From: Christensenella sp. UBA4651
Lineage (GTDB): Bacteria > Bacillota > Clostridia > Christensenellales > UBA1242
NCBI GenBank assembly: GCA_002405615.1
Contig: DHMD01000072.1
Location: 42,944 to 59,887 of the forward strand
Reading direction: 5' to 3'
DNA length: 16,944 nucleotides
This document shows positions 6,544-13,856 of this stretch, one piece after another (within the stretch, counting starts at the first letter, position 1; each line of letters opens with the position of its first letter). The notes below the pieces were generated by a model, which saw only the letters and a list, made by a program, of their open reading frames with translations, did no database searches and was not told the DNA's origin. A program made the translations under genes and the position numbers.

Positions 6544-7266
6544 TTATTTACCTCTTTGTCTAACAACCTCAAAAACAGCAACTCCGCACGCTACGCTCGC
6601 ATTGAGTGAATTTACCTGACCTAGCATTGGCATAGTGATAATGGCATCACAATTTTTCTTGACCAACTGACTGATACCCTTACCTTCGCTGCCAATCACT
6701 AGCCCAATCGCACCTTTGAGGTTCTGCTGATAGATATTTACTCCGCCCAATTCAACAGCATAAATCCACAAGCCCTGCTTTTTGAGATGCTCTATTGTAT
6801 TGTTTAGGTTGGTTACCTTGCTTACCAACATATGCTCCAACGCCCCTGCACTCGTCTTGGCTACTGTGCTATTGATGGGGCAAGCATTGTGCTTCGGAAT
6901 AATTACTCCATGCACGCCAGCACACTCACAGACACGCAAAACTGCACCAAAATTATGAGGGTCCTCTACCCCGTCCAAAATCACAACAAAGGGTTGCTCT
7001 CCACGCTCATCAGCGAGTCGCAAAATGTCCTCGACTTCGCAATATGTGTAGTCCTCCATTTCCGCAACAAAGCCCTGATGATGCTCCTCTTTGCACAAAT
7101 TGTATAGCGTCATCTTGTCCACGTATTCAATCTTGATATTACGCTTCTTACAGAGAGCCTCCACCTCGCCCGGTCTACCCTCAAATGTGTCTTGACAATA
7201 TACCTTGTACACCGCTTTTTCCGCCCTCAAAGCCTCTGTTACGGCATTTTTACCATAAATTATCAT
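6544..7266 (-). CDS. rlmB: TrmH/RlmB family 23S rRNA 2'-O-ribose methyltransferase
   Basis: This SPOUT-class enzyme uses S-adenosylmethionine to methylate a ribose 2'-OH, in RlmB at a guanosine of 23S rRNA (G2251 in E. coli). The 240-residue protein has an N-terminal L30e-like substrate-binding part (about 1-75) and the three SpoU motifs: LDGVEDPHNFGAVLR (97-111), IGSEGKGIS (191-199) and MLGQVNSLNASVA (214-226). The ATG at 7266 overlaps the mrnC stop (ATGA), so the two are translationally coupled; GAGGTGGAG lies just upstream. The site specificity is inferred from family and gene order; a related tRNA methyltransferase function cannot be excluded. Confidence 0.92.
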   Translation of the reverse strand: MIIYGKNAVTEALRAEKAVYKVYCQDTFEGRPGEVEALCKKRNIKIEYVDKMTLYNLCKEEHHQGFVAEMEDYTYCEVEDILRLADERGEQPFVVILDGVEDPHNFGAVLRVCECAGVHGVIIPKHNACPINSTVAKTSAGALEHMLVSKVTNLNNTIEHLKKQGLWIYAVELGGVNIYQQNLKGAIGLVIGSEGKGISQLVKKNCDAIITMPMLGQVNSLNASVACGVAVFEVVRQRGK

Positions 7267-7682
7267 TTCTCCACCTCAACACTATCAAAAATTATTGCCA
7301 AAATCTCATTGAGCCTAGCCCTATTATTAGATAAATATAGATACCCCAACAGTGCCTCAAAACCAGTGGCACGCTTGTACTCTGCTAACCCGTAATGCTT
7401 ACTCTTGGTTGTGATTGGCGAATTTTTGGCTCTACGAACCACACCTGCCTCAATTTCTGAAAGTATGGGCGTAATTTTGCTCAAAGCCTCGCTCTGCGCC
7501 TCTGCATTAACAATACATGTCGCCATCTTGTGTAACTGATTTGGCTTACCCTGATTATGTGCCAATTCATACTCCCTCGCACACAAGGTATACACAGCAT
7601 CTCCCACCCAAGCGAGAGTTCCCACCGAAATATTGAGTAGCTCATCGTGGCTAAATTCTCTAAATGTAAACAAATTTTCCAT
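7263..7682 (-). CDS. mrnC: Mini-ribonuclease III
   Basis: This RNase III-type endonuclease lacks a double-stranded RNA binding domain. In Bacillus it matures the 23S rRNA ends in double-stranded precursor. The 139 residues are a complete catalytic domain: LAWVGDAVYTLCAREYEL (23-40) with the catalytic Asp 28, RRAKN (83-87), and YKRATGFEALLGYLYL (102-117) with Glu 109. It is the first gene of the six-gene operon, and its ATG at 7682 lies six bases after a consensus -10 box, so the mRNA is predicted to begin at the start codon. The next gene, rlmB, also acts on 23S rRNA. Confidence 0.94.
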   Translation of the reverse strand: MENLFTFREFSHDELLNISVGTLAWVGDAVYTLCAREYELAHNQGKPNQLHKMATCIVNAEAQSEALSKITPILSEIEAGVVRRAKNSPITTKSKHYGLAEYKRATGFEALLGYLYLSNNRARLNEILAIIFDSVEVEK

Positions 7683-7688
7683 AATTTA

Positions 7689-7717
7689 ATTATACCACAA
7701 AATTTTGTTCCGTGCAA
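7689..7717 (-). promoter_or_regulatory. Extended -10 promoter of the mrnC operon, leaderless geometry
   Basis: TTGCAC (7717-7712), a 17-base spacer ending TTTTGTGG, and a perfect TATAAT (7694-7689). Six bases later comes the mrnC ATG, so the expected +1 is its A. The TTTTGTGGTATAAT block is nearly identical to the one before cca (TTTTGTGGTATACT). Confidence 0.8.
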
Positions 7718-7751
7718 TCGTAATTTGATAATAATTTACAAACTTTGTGAA

Positions 7752-7757
7752 TATATT
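7752..7757 (+). promoter_or_regulatory. Possible -10 box of the cwlD-like gene
   Basis: TATATT preceded by TTTGTGAA, loosely like the other -10 elements here. It would give a short leader of about 13 bases containing the AAAGGA site. The only good -35 candidate, TTGATA (7725-7730), is 21 bases away, which is too far for a normal sigma-A promoter, so a different sigma factor is possible. Confidence 0.3.
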
Positions 7758-7776
7758 TATCCCAAAGGAACAAAAT

Positions 7777-8484
7777 ATGATTTTTACATTGAATTTGAGA
7801 ATAAAAAAAGTGCTCTGCTACCTCCTAATTTTTACCGCACTATTTTCGCTAAATCTATATATGTGCTCCCTCGATAAGGCTGTCGCCTCAAATACCTCTC
7901 CATTCCCTGATTTTTGTGTCGTGCTAGATGCAGGACACGGCGGAATTGATAGCGGTTGCTCGGGTACTACAACTGGTGCAAATGAGCGGGATATAAACCT
8001 CAGTATTACCCAAAAATTAGGGAATATCCTTTCCTCGTTAGGACTCAGAGTAGTCTACACCCGCACAAGTATGGACGGGCTGTACGGCACATTCGCTAGC
8101 GGGTTCAAAAAGCGTGATATGCAGGCACGATGCGAAATTATCAAGCAAGCAAAACCAAACCTTGTTGTCAGCATCCACCTCAATAGTTACACTAGCCCTA
8201 CCGCTAGCGGTGCTCAAGTTTTCTACAAAATCGGCAGCGACATAAGTCAAGAATTGGGACAATCTCTCCAAGATATTTTTGTAGACAAGGTCTCAGGTTC
8301 TAGAAAAGCCTGTATGCCAGGAGATTTCTATATGCTAAACTGCACCTCTACCCCAGGGATTTTGGTCGAATGCGGCTTCCTATCCAACCCCGAGGAAGAG
8401 AGGAAATTAATCACCTCGGAGTATCAGGAAACTTTGGCATACACTATCGCTTGCGGAGTTATAGCATTCTTCGGCCTAAAATAA
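7777..8484 (+). CDS. cwlD: N-acetylmuramoyl-L-alanine amidase, CwlD-like
   Basis: This zinc amidase cleaves the bond between N-acetylmuramic acid and L-alanine in peptidoglycan, outside the cytoplasmic membrane. Of 235 residues, 1-10 are basic and 11-30 form a hydrophobic signal or anchor segment. The Amidase_3 domain spans about 46-233 with zinc ligands H54 (DAGHGG), E70 (ANERD) and H134 (SIHLN), and catalytic E198 (LVECGFLSN). No SPOR or wall-binding domain is attached, as in CwlD, which makes muramic-lactam in spore cortex; a general remodelling role is equally possible. The ATG at 7777 is chosen because AAAGGA (7764-7769) is 7 bases upstream; the ATG at 7747 lacks one. It is a single-gene unit, divergent from mrnC, with its own terminator. 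Confidence 0.88.
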   Translation: MIFTLNLRIKKVLCYLLIFTALFSLNLYMCSLDKAVASNTSPFPDFCVVLDAGHGGIDSGCSGTTTGANERDINLSITQKLGNILSSLGLRVVYTRTSMDGLYGTFASGFKKRDMQARCEIIKQAKPNLVVSIHLNSYTSPTASGAQVFYKIGSDISQELGQSLQDIFVDKVSGSRKACMPGDFYMLNCTSTPGILVECGFLSNPEEERKLITSEYQETLAYTIACGVIAFFGLK

Positions 8485-8512
8485 AAAGCAGTGGCTCTCC
8501 CACTGCCTTTTT
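8483..8512 (+). terminator. Intrinsic terminator of the cwlD-like gene
   Basis: GCAGTGG (8488-8494) pairs with CCACTGC (8500-8506) around a 5-base loop, followed by CTTTTT. It begins within a few bases of the stop codon. The following 115 bases (8513-8627) are AT-rich with no supported feature. Confidence 0.9.
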
Positions 8513-8627
8513 ACATAAAGTTGAGATTGACCCAACGCCGAAACTAGTATAATTTTATAAATAACAATGTTTTGTTATTCTTATAAAAATTTAATAAATT
8601 ATAACACTTTTGTGCGTATATTTATAA

Positions 8628-8858
8628 TTAAATATTAATATTATGCATAATCTCATCAAAATTTATGGCAATATTATGCATAGAACTTACGCCAGTTGTT
8701 GGGAAAAATAAGTTTACTACAACTATAATTGTAAAGAAAGTAAATAACAATGCTACAATAAAAATAAGAATTGTTTTGATAATCCTCAAAATCAAAAATC
8801 TGTTACTAAAAACCGTATGTTCTGTAACATCTCGCTTTTTCTTCTTTTTCTCACTCAT
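8628..8858 (-). CDS. Small single-pass membrane protein, 76 residues, unknown function
   Basis: I do not recognise this protein. It has a strongly basic, cytoplasmic-type N-terminus (MSEKKKKKRD), one long hydrophobic segment at about residues 25-52 and a short polar tail in which the tetrapeptide MHNI occurs twice. A positive-inside orientation would place the tail outside. I prefer the ATG at 8858: an upstream in-frame GTG (8894) overlaps the -10 box and could not be in the transcript. The ribosome binding site is weak (GTTGGGG). It is transcribed alone, between the terminator of the 36-residue gene and the convergent amidase. Coding is plausible from its own promoter and the charge pattern, not from homology. 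Confidence 0.65.
   Translation of the reverse strand: MSEKKKKKRDVTEHTVFSNRFLILRIIKTILIFIVALLFTFFTIIVVVNLFFPTTGVSSMHNIAINFDEIMHNINI
8637..8682 (+). repeat. Two direct copies of a 13-base motif
   Basis: AATATTATGCATA occurs at 8637-8649 and 8670-8682, 33 bases apart and in the same codon phase, giving the repeated MHNI in the small membrane protein. Each copy includes the palindrome ATGCAT. It may be a small internal duplication or a protein-binding site. Confidence 0.6.
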
Positions 8859-8884
8859 TTGCCCACGCCCCAACTTTTTGAGTA

Positions 8885-8914
8885 ATTCTATCACAAAATC
8901 ATAAATTCTAGCAA
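8885..8914 (-). promoter_or_regulatory. Extended -10 promoter of the 76-residue membrane protein
   Basis: TTGCTA (8914-8909), an 18-base spacer ending TTTTGTGA, and TAGAAT (8890-8885). The expected start is near 8878, giving a leader of about 20 bases to the ATG at 8858. Confidence 0.6.
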
Positions 8915-8929
8915 CTCTTTTTGCAACAA

Positions 8930-8970
8930 AAACAAAAATAAAAATAAAAGCCCGAGATTGGGCTTTTATT
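8930..8970 (-). terminator. Intrinsic terminator after the 36-residue gene
   Basis: On the minus strand AATAAAAGCCC pairs with GGGCTTTTATT (8970-8960 with 8953-8943), an 11-bp stem around a 6-base loop, followed by a long T-rich tract (8942-8930). It separates the 36-residue gene and dnaE from the next transcription unit. Confidence 0.88.
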
Positions 8971-9011
8971 GAATTGGAAATAACATTTGACTCCCTTTAT
9001 CTAAAAACAAA

Positions 9012-9122
9012 TTACGGGAACACAGTAACTACTGCAACCATTACAGCGCAAAAACTAGCCATAATTGTAGCAAACTTACTCCAAAATGCCTTATTTTTTG
9101 GACAAATGATGTGAAAACGCAT
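9012..9122 (-). CDS. Very small membrane peptide, 36 residues
   Basis: The frame from ATG 9122 to TAA 9012 encodes a basic, aromatic N-terminus (MRFHIICPKNKAFWSKF) followed by a hydrophobic segment of about 19 residues (residues 17-35) ending in FP. The evidence that it is a gene is the expression set around it: a promoter 30 bases upstream, AGGAGG at 9131-9136 with an ideal 8-base spacing, and a strong terminator 40 bases after the stop. I do not recognise the family. Its shape (one membrane helix, about 36 residues, own promoter and terminator) fits membrane-regulator peptides, and also type I toxins, but I see no convincing antisense RNA promoter. It lies just downstream of dnaE. Confidence 0.7.
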   Translation of the reverse strand: MRFHIICPKNKAFWSKFATIMASFCAVMVAVVTVFP

Positions 9123-9151
9123 ATCCTTAGCCTCCTATACCCTTTTGACTA

Positions 9152-9181
9152 ATTCTAGCACAATTCGACATAATTTGCCAA
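9152..9181 (-). promoter_or_regulatory. Promoter of the 36-residue membrane peptide
   Basis: TTGGCA (9181-9176), an 18-base spacer ending AATTGTGC, and TAGAAT (9157-9152). The predicted start near 9145 gives a 23-base leader holding the AGGAGG site. Confidence 0.65.
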
Positions 9182-9194
9182 ACGATTTTGACAA

Positions 9195-12100
9195 TTATTT
9201 ATAAATAATATTTTCGGGCAAGAGATATCCAAACAACTCATTTTGCATACCGACACTGCCGTCCACCTTATCCGCAAAAGTAAACGCTTTGTTTTGCGTG
9301 CTGCACTTGATAATAACGGGGTGGTTGCCAGGATAACGGGACAAAATCTCAAAAACAGCCTCTTTTAGATTCTCATCAGTCAAGTCAAATTTGAGGTACA
9401 ATTTCTCCAAATATTGCTCCTCCTCATCGTTGACAGGCTTAATTTCATTTGGCTGCTCCTCGATTTTCCACTGAATAAACTCCTCGGGTAAAACTGTTGG
9501 GCGTTCGCCATCACGAATGCTGATTTTACCGACAACAGTTACCATTCCGTCCACCACAAGCAAATGCTTGAACTTCTCATAAATCTTTGGGAAAGCCAAA
9601 ACCTCAATACTGCCAAACAAATCCTCGATAGTTACAATCGCCATTTCTTTGTTACCGACCTTGGTATTAGTGCGTTTAACATTAGTAATAATTCCGCCGC
9701 ATTTAACCTGCTTGCCGTCCTCAATTCCCTCGTAAATAGCAGTTTCCTCCTCCCCATCTTCACTCTGAATAATGGTAGGTGTGAGCATTGTACTATTTAG
9801 GTTAAATTCCTTGTACTTGTGCCTAAATTGGTCGAGAATATGACCGCTGACATACACGCCCAAAACTTGTTTCTCAAATTTGAGGCGTTGCTGGTCGGTA
9901 TATTCGGGAATATTAGGATATTCGACAGCATTTAGAGTCTTGTCATCTTTCAGCAAATTGTCAAACAAAGTCATTTGTCCAGCACTCTGCGACTTGTGGT
10001 CGCTAGATACACGACTAACGATTGAGTCGTACACCGCAATCATTTGACTACGAGGCACGCCAAAGCAGTCAAAAGCCCCTGACCAAATCATAGACTCCAA
10101 AAAGCGTTTGTTATGCGCTTGACCACCCATACGAGATATAAAGTCAGACAAATCAGTAAAATTGCCATTCGCCTCACGCTCACGCACCAAGTCCTCAACT
10201 AGACTTACGCCGACATTCTTGATTCCGCCCAAGCCATAGCGAATTTCGTTATCGCTCTCCACGCTAAAATAAGCCAAACTCTTGTTGACATCAGGTGGCA
10301 AAATCTTAATATCGTGGGCACGAGCCAACTCCATATAGTGGGTCAATTCATCCGATTTTGTGATACGGTTATTTATAATGGCGGTATAAAACTCAATCTT
10401 GTGATACCGCTTCATATACGCAGTCTGATATGTGATAAAAGCATATGCAGCAGCGTGTGCCTTGTTAAATGCGTAACTACCGAATTTCTCCATTTGTTTC
10501 CATAGAATTTCGGCATCTTCTAGTTTCATACCACGTTTTAGGACACCCTCGATTGACTTTTTGCCCTCTGGGTCCTCCCAACCGTAGATAAAACGCTGCT
10601 TCTCAATTGGCAACTTGTCCGCCAACTTTTTACCCATAATCTTACGCACGCCGTCCGCCTGTCCCATGGTATACCCTGCCAAAACCTGACAGAGTTTCAT
10701 AACCTGCTCTTGATAAACCATAACGCCGTATGTTACGTCTAGCACCTCTTTCATCTTTTCGGACGGATAAACAATTGAGGACGGGTCTTTACGATTCTTG
10801 ACATAGGTAGGAATTTCGTCCATTGGTCCTGGACGGTACATTGCCAAAATAACGATAATCTCCTCAAGGTTTACAGGTTTCATATCCTTGGCAAAGTTAG
10901 AAATACCGCCACTTTCTAGCTGAAACACACCATCGTTATCGCCCGAACCGATGAGTTTATATACTTCGGGGTCGTCATATGTAAAATCACGAGAATAAAA
11001 GTCTATTGTTTCGCCCGTACGCTCTTTGATAAGCTTCTGCATTAGGTCAATATCGGTTAAGGTAATCAGCCCCAAAAAGTCCATTTTGAGTAGCCCTAGG
11101 TGTTCGGTTTCGTTTTTGTCGTATTGGGTCGTAACCATATCACCATTTTTTGCCATTGGCACGTGGTCCGAAATGTCATCACAACAGATTACTACACCAG
11201 CAGCGTGAATACTCGTGTTTCTAGGCATATTTTCGAGTTTAATTGCTGTATCGACAATTTTTTGGACGAGCAAATCACTATCATACATCGCTTTGAGTTC
11301 GGGTACGATATGCTCCGCATCTTCGGGCTTTTTGCTCAAACCAAACAGTTTCTCAATCGCTGGCGATTTTGGCATTTTTGCAGGAAAAAGTTTAGTCATT
11401 TTATCCACTTCGTTATACGGCATTTTCAGAACTCTGGCGACATCTTTGATAGCCGCTTTTGCAGCCATTGTACCAAATGTGATAATCTGACTAACATTTG
11501 GCTCGCCGTACTTTTCGATAACATACTCGATAACTTTTTCACGCTTTACGGGACAAAAGTCAATATCAAAGTCAGGCGGGCTGACACGTTCTGGGTTCAG
11601 AAACCTCTCAAACCAAAGGTCATATTTGAGCGGGTCAAGTAGCGTAATACCGATGGCATACGCTAGAATACTAGCAGCACCACTACCACGCCCAGGGCCG
11701 ACAGGCACGCCATGCTCCCTAGACCAGTTGATAAAATCCCAAACGACCAAATAATAGTCGACATAACCACTTTTTACCAAAGTGTCCATTTCAAACTCGG
11801 CACGCTCACGAATTTTTGGCGTGATTTCGCCGTATCGTTTTATAAGTCCCTCATTTACGATTTTCCACAAATAATCCTTGTTATTCATACCGTCTGGGGC
11901 GGTAAATTTAGGATAAAACTGACTCTTGAAATCCAGCGTTACATCGCATTTCTCGGCAATTTCGAGAGTGTTTGTTACACTTTCTGGGTGTGCCTTAAAA
12001 ATCTCCATCATTTCTTCCGCAGTTTTGAGGTAAAACTGGTTACCGTCCATACGCATACGGTCAGGGTCGTCAATCGTCTTACCCGTCTGAATACAGAGCA

Positions 12101-12752
12101 AAATATCTTGCGTCTCGGCGTCCTCGGGATACAAATAATGCACATCGTTGGTAGCAATCGTCTTGACCCCTAGCACATCAGCGAGCCGATACAAATCAGG
12201 CAAAATTTGGCGTTGCAATGCAATACCGTGGTCTTGAACCTCGACATAAAAGTCTCCCGGGGCAAACATATCACGCAGCCTTGTACCGAATTTTACAGCC
12301 TCATCAAACATACCTTTTGCGAGTAACCTAGGTATATCACCCGCCAAGCACGCAGTACTACAAATCAGTCCCTCTGAATATTTTGCCAAAGTATCATAGT
12401 CAATACGAGGTTTGTAATAAAATCCCTTTGTCCAAGCGATACTGTTCAATTTGATAATATTGTGATAACCGACGTCATTTTTTGCTAGCAAAATAAGGTG
12501 CGCAGGGCTTTGCTTCCCCTGCTTATTATTCAAATCGGGCGCAACATAAAACTCTGTACCCAAAATCGGTTTGATACCATTTTCTTTACATTGCTCATAA
12601 AATTTGACCGCACCATACATATTACCGTGGTCAGTAATAGCACACGCAGGAGCGCCACGCTCCTTCAAAATTTTGACCAATTTTTTGATTCTCGCAGCTC
12701 CGTCTAGCAAACTATACTCGGTATGTAGATGCAAGTGTACAAAGTTTTCCAT
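9195..12752 (-). CDS. dnaE: DNA polymerase III alpha subunit, DnaE type
   Basis: This replicative DNA polymerase has 1185 residues, a normal length for DnaE. In order: an N-terminal PHP domain (HLHLHTEYSLLDG at 6-18, then AITDHGN), the palm with GPGRGSGAAS and the catalytic PDFDIDF (393-399; D396 and D398 align with the E. coli Asp pair), the third-Asp motif KMDFLGL, the fingers (MYRPGPMDEIPTYVKNRKDP), an HhH region and a C-terminal OB fold (GGIITNVKRTNTKVGNKEMA). Many PHP metal ligands appear present, so metal binding and proofreading-like activity there are possible. It lacks the exonuclease insertion of PolC. It follows whiA by 21 bases with AGAGGT upstream of the ATG at 12752. No terminator is evident before the next promoter, so the terminator at 8970-8930 may serve it too. 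Confidence 0.97.
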   Translation of the reverse strand: MENFVHLHLHTEYSLLDGAARIKKLVKILKERGAPACAITDHGNMYGAVKFYEQCKENGIKPILGTEFYVAPDLNNKQGKQSPAHLILLAKNDVGYHNIIKLNSIAWTKGFYYKPRIDYDTLAKYSEGLICSTACLAGDIPRLLAKGMFDEAVKFGTRLRDMFAPGDFYVEVQDHGIALQRQILPDLYRLADVLGVKTIATNDVHYLYPEDAETQDILLCIQTGKTIDDPDRMRMDGNQFYLKTAEEMMEIFKAHPESVTNTLEIAEKCDVTLDFKSQFYPKFTAPDGMNNKDYLWKIVNEGLIKRYGEITPKIRERAEFEMDTLVKSGYVDYYLVVWDFINWSREHGVPVGPGRGSGAASILAYAIGITLLDPLKYDLWFERFLNPERVSPPDFDIDFCPVKREKVIEYVIEKYGEPNVSQIITFGTMAAKAAIKDVARVLKMPYNEVDKMTKLFPAKMPKSPAIEKLFGLSKKPEDAEHIVPELKAMYDSDLLVQKIVDTAIKLENMPRNTSIHAAGVVICCDDISDHVPMAKNGDMVTTQYDKNETEHLGLLKMDFLGLITLTDIDLMQKLIKERTGETIDFYSRDFTYDDPEVYKLIGSGDNDGVFQLESGGISNFAKDMKPVNLEEIIVILAMYRPGPMDEIPTYVKNRKDPSSIVYPSEKMKEVLDVTYGVMVYQEQVMKLCQVLAGYTMGQADGVRKIMGKKLADKLPIEKQRFIYGWEDPEGKKSIEGVLKRGMKLEDAEILWKQMEKFGSYAFNKAHAAAYAFITYQTAYMKRYHKIEFYTAIINNRITKSDELTHYMELARAHDIKILPPDVNKSLAYFSVESDNEIRYGLGGIKNVGVSLVEDLVREREANGNFTDLSDFISRMGGQAHNKRFLESMIWSGAFDCFGVPRSQMIAVYDSIVSRVSSDHKSQSAGQMTLFDNLLKDDKTLNAVEYPNIPEYTDQQRLKFEKQVLGVYVSGHILDQFRHKYKEFNLNSTMLTPTIIQSEDGEEETAIYEGIEDGKQVKCGGIITNVKRTNTKVGNKEMAIVTIEDLFGSIEVLAFPKIYEKFKHLLVVDGMVTVVGKISIRDGERPTVLPEEFIQWKIEEQPNEIKPVNDEEEQYLEKLYLKFDLTDENLKEAVFEILSRYPGNHPVIIKCSTQNKAFTFADKVDGSVGMQNELFGYLLPENIIYK

Positions 12753-12773
12753 TATGTATTACCTCTCGTGTTT

Positions 12774-13853
12774 CTATTCGTTATTTGTTGTAATTTGTTC
12801 TGTATTTTCTAAATTCTGACCATTTTCAAAATCGGCGGGATTGTCATCCTGCTCTACCGCTTCATTTTCCGCATATTCAGCACGCAAATCTTCCGCAATC
12901 TTGACAATTTTGCGTAGTCTGTGATTCACACCGCTCTTTGTAAGTGGCGGATTCATTAATTTTGCCAGAGAATCTAGGTTTTCCTCAGGATTCGCTAGTC
13001 GGAGCATACACAACTCGTAGAGATTGTCTGACAAAGTTTCTAGCCCGACCGTTTCCGAAATAAACTCGATAGCCTCAATTTGTTTTAGACTGGCATTTAC
13101 CATTTTGCCCATATTGTTGTTCATACAATTGAGTTGCCTATTAAGGTTATTCCGAACCTCACGCACTGCGAACTCATTTTGGAGAGTCAGCACCGCATTA
13201 TTAGCCCCAACGAGAGCCAAAGTATCGCTCACGAGTTCGGCTTCTTTGAGGTAGATTACGCTCAATTTACGCCTCTGCATAGACTTGGTATATATGTCAT
13301 ACTGCGACAAAATATGAGAGAAATCGCCTGCCAAAGCATGGTTGCTAAACACAAATTCCAAGTGATAGCCGCCTGTATGTTTTTTCAAGTCATTGATGTC
13401 TTTTATAACAATATTCGCACTAGCACAGCCCATAAACACACCCTTGATAAACTCACGCTGGCAGCAATCTTGCTCAATCAAGTGGCGACTAACACCAAAG
13501 TTTAGTTCGTACGCTCCGCTGTAATTCTCTCTCAAAATATATGTATCAATCAAAACTTGCCTAGTCAAACTACTAGGAATAGTGATATGATATTTTAGGA
13601 TATGATTTGGGCGTTCCTCCACATCTAGATTGAGTTCTGGGACATCAGTATAAATTCGACTTAACAGCAAACTAATACGCTTAAAAAGGTTCTTTAATTC
13701 TGTGATGAATTCTATTCTGTATCCCTCGTCCTCGTTCCCAGCGACCTCAGCACAGGTGCGCAACAGCCCTCCGAGTTCCGCCTTGACACAACAATCGTTT
13801 TGTGGCAACTCGCTATCAGCGACCTCATATTTTGCATCATAAGAAAATGACAT
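12774..13853 (-). CDS. whiA: DNA-binding protein WhiA
   Basis: WhiA is a bipartite protein found across Gram-positive bacteria that affects cell division and chromosome segregation; in Streptomyces it is a sporulation transcription factor. The 359 residues contain the N-terminal degenerate LAGLIDADG homing-endonuclease fold (about 20-190, with GVFMGCASAN and HLEFVFSN) and a C-terminal helix-turn-helix (RNNLNRQLNCMNNNMGKMVN; LDSLAKLMNPPLTKSGVNHR at 293-312). An acidic tail from about 327 is longer than usual. The ATG at 13853 is 3 bases after the PHP gene stop, with AGAGGA 7 bases upstream. RapZ and YvcK, which commonly precede whiA in Firmicutes and Actinobacteria, are not encoded here. Confidence 0.94.
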   Translation of the reverse strand: MSFSYDAKYEVADSELPQNDCCVKAELGGLLRTCAEVAGNEDEGYRIEFITELKNLFKRISLLLSRIYTDVPELNLDVEERPNHILKYHITIPSSLTRQVLIDTYILRENYSGAYELNFGVSRHLIEQDCCQREFIKGVFMGCASANIVIKDINDLKKHTGGYHLEFVFSNHALAGDFSHILSQYDIYTKSMQRRKLSVIYLKEAELVSDTLALVGANNAVLTLQNEFAVREVRNNLNRQLNCMNNNMGKMVNASLKQIEAIEFISETVGLETLSDNLYELCMLRLANPEENLDSLAKLMNPPLTKSGVNHRLRKIVKIAEDLRAEYAENEAVEQDDNPADFENGQNLENTEQITTNNE

Positions 13854-13856
13854 AAT

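Noticed and set aside
8859..8894. Twelve-codon N-terminal extension of the 76-residue membrane protein from GTG 8894
   Set aside because: The GTG overlaps the spacer and -10 region of the gene's own promoter.
8665..8904. Plus-strand 79-codon frame
   Set aside because: It is antisense to the small membrane protein, with poly-Phe and poly-Lys runs reflecting the opposite strand, and it lacks a ribosome binding site.
8960..9145. Type I toxin-antitoxin system at the 36-residue peptide
   Set aside because: The peptide shape fits, but I could not find a convincing plus-strand promoter for an antisense RNA.
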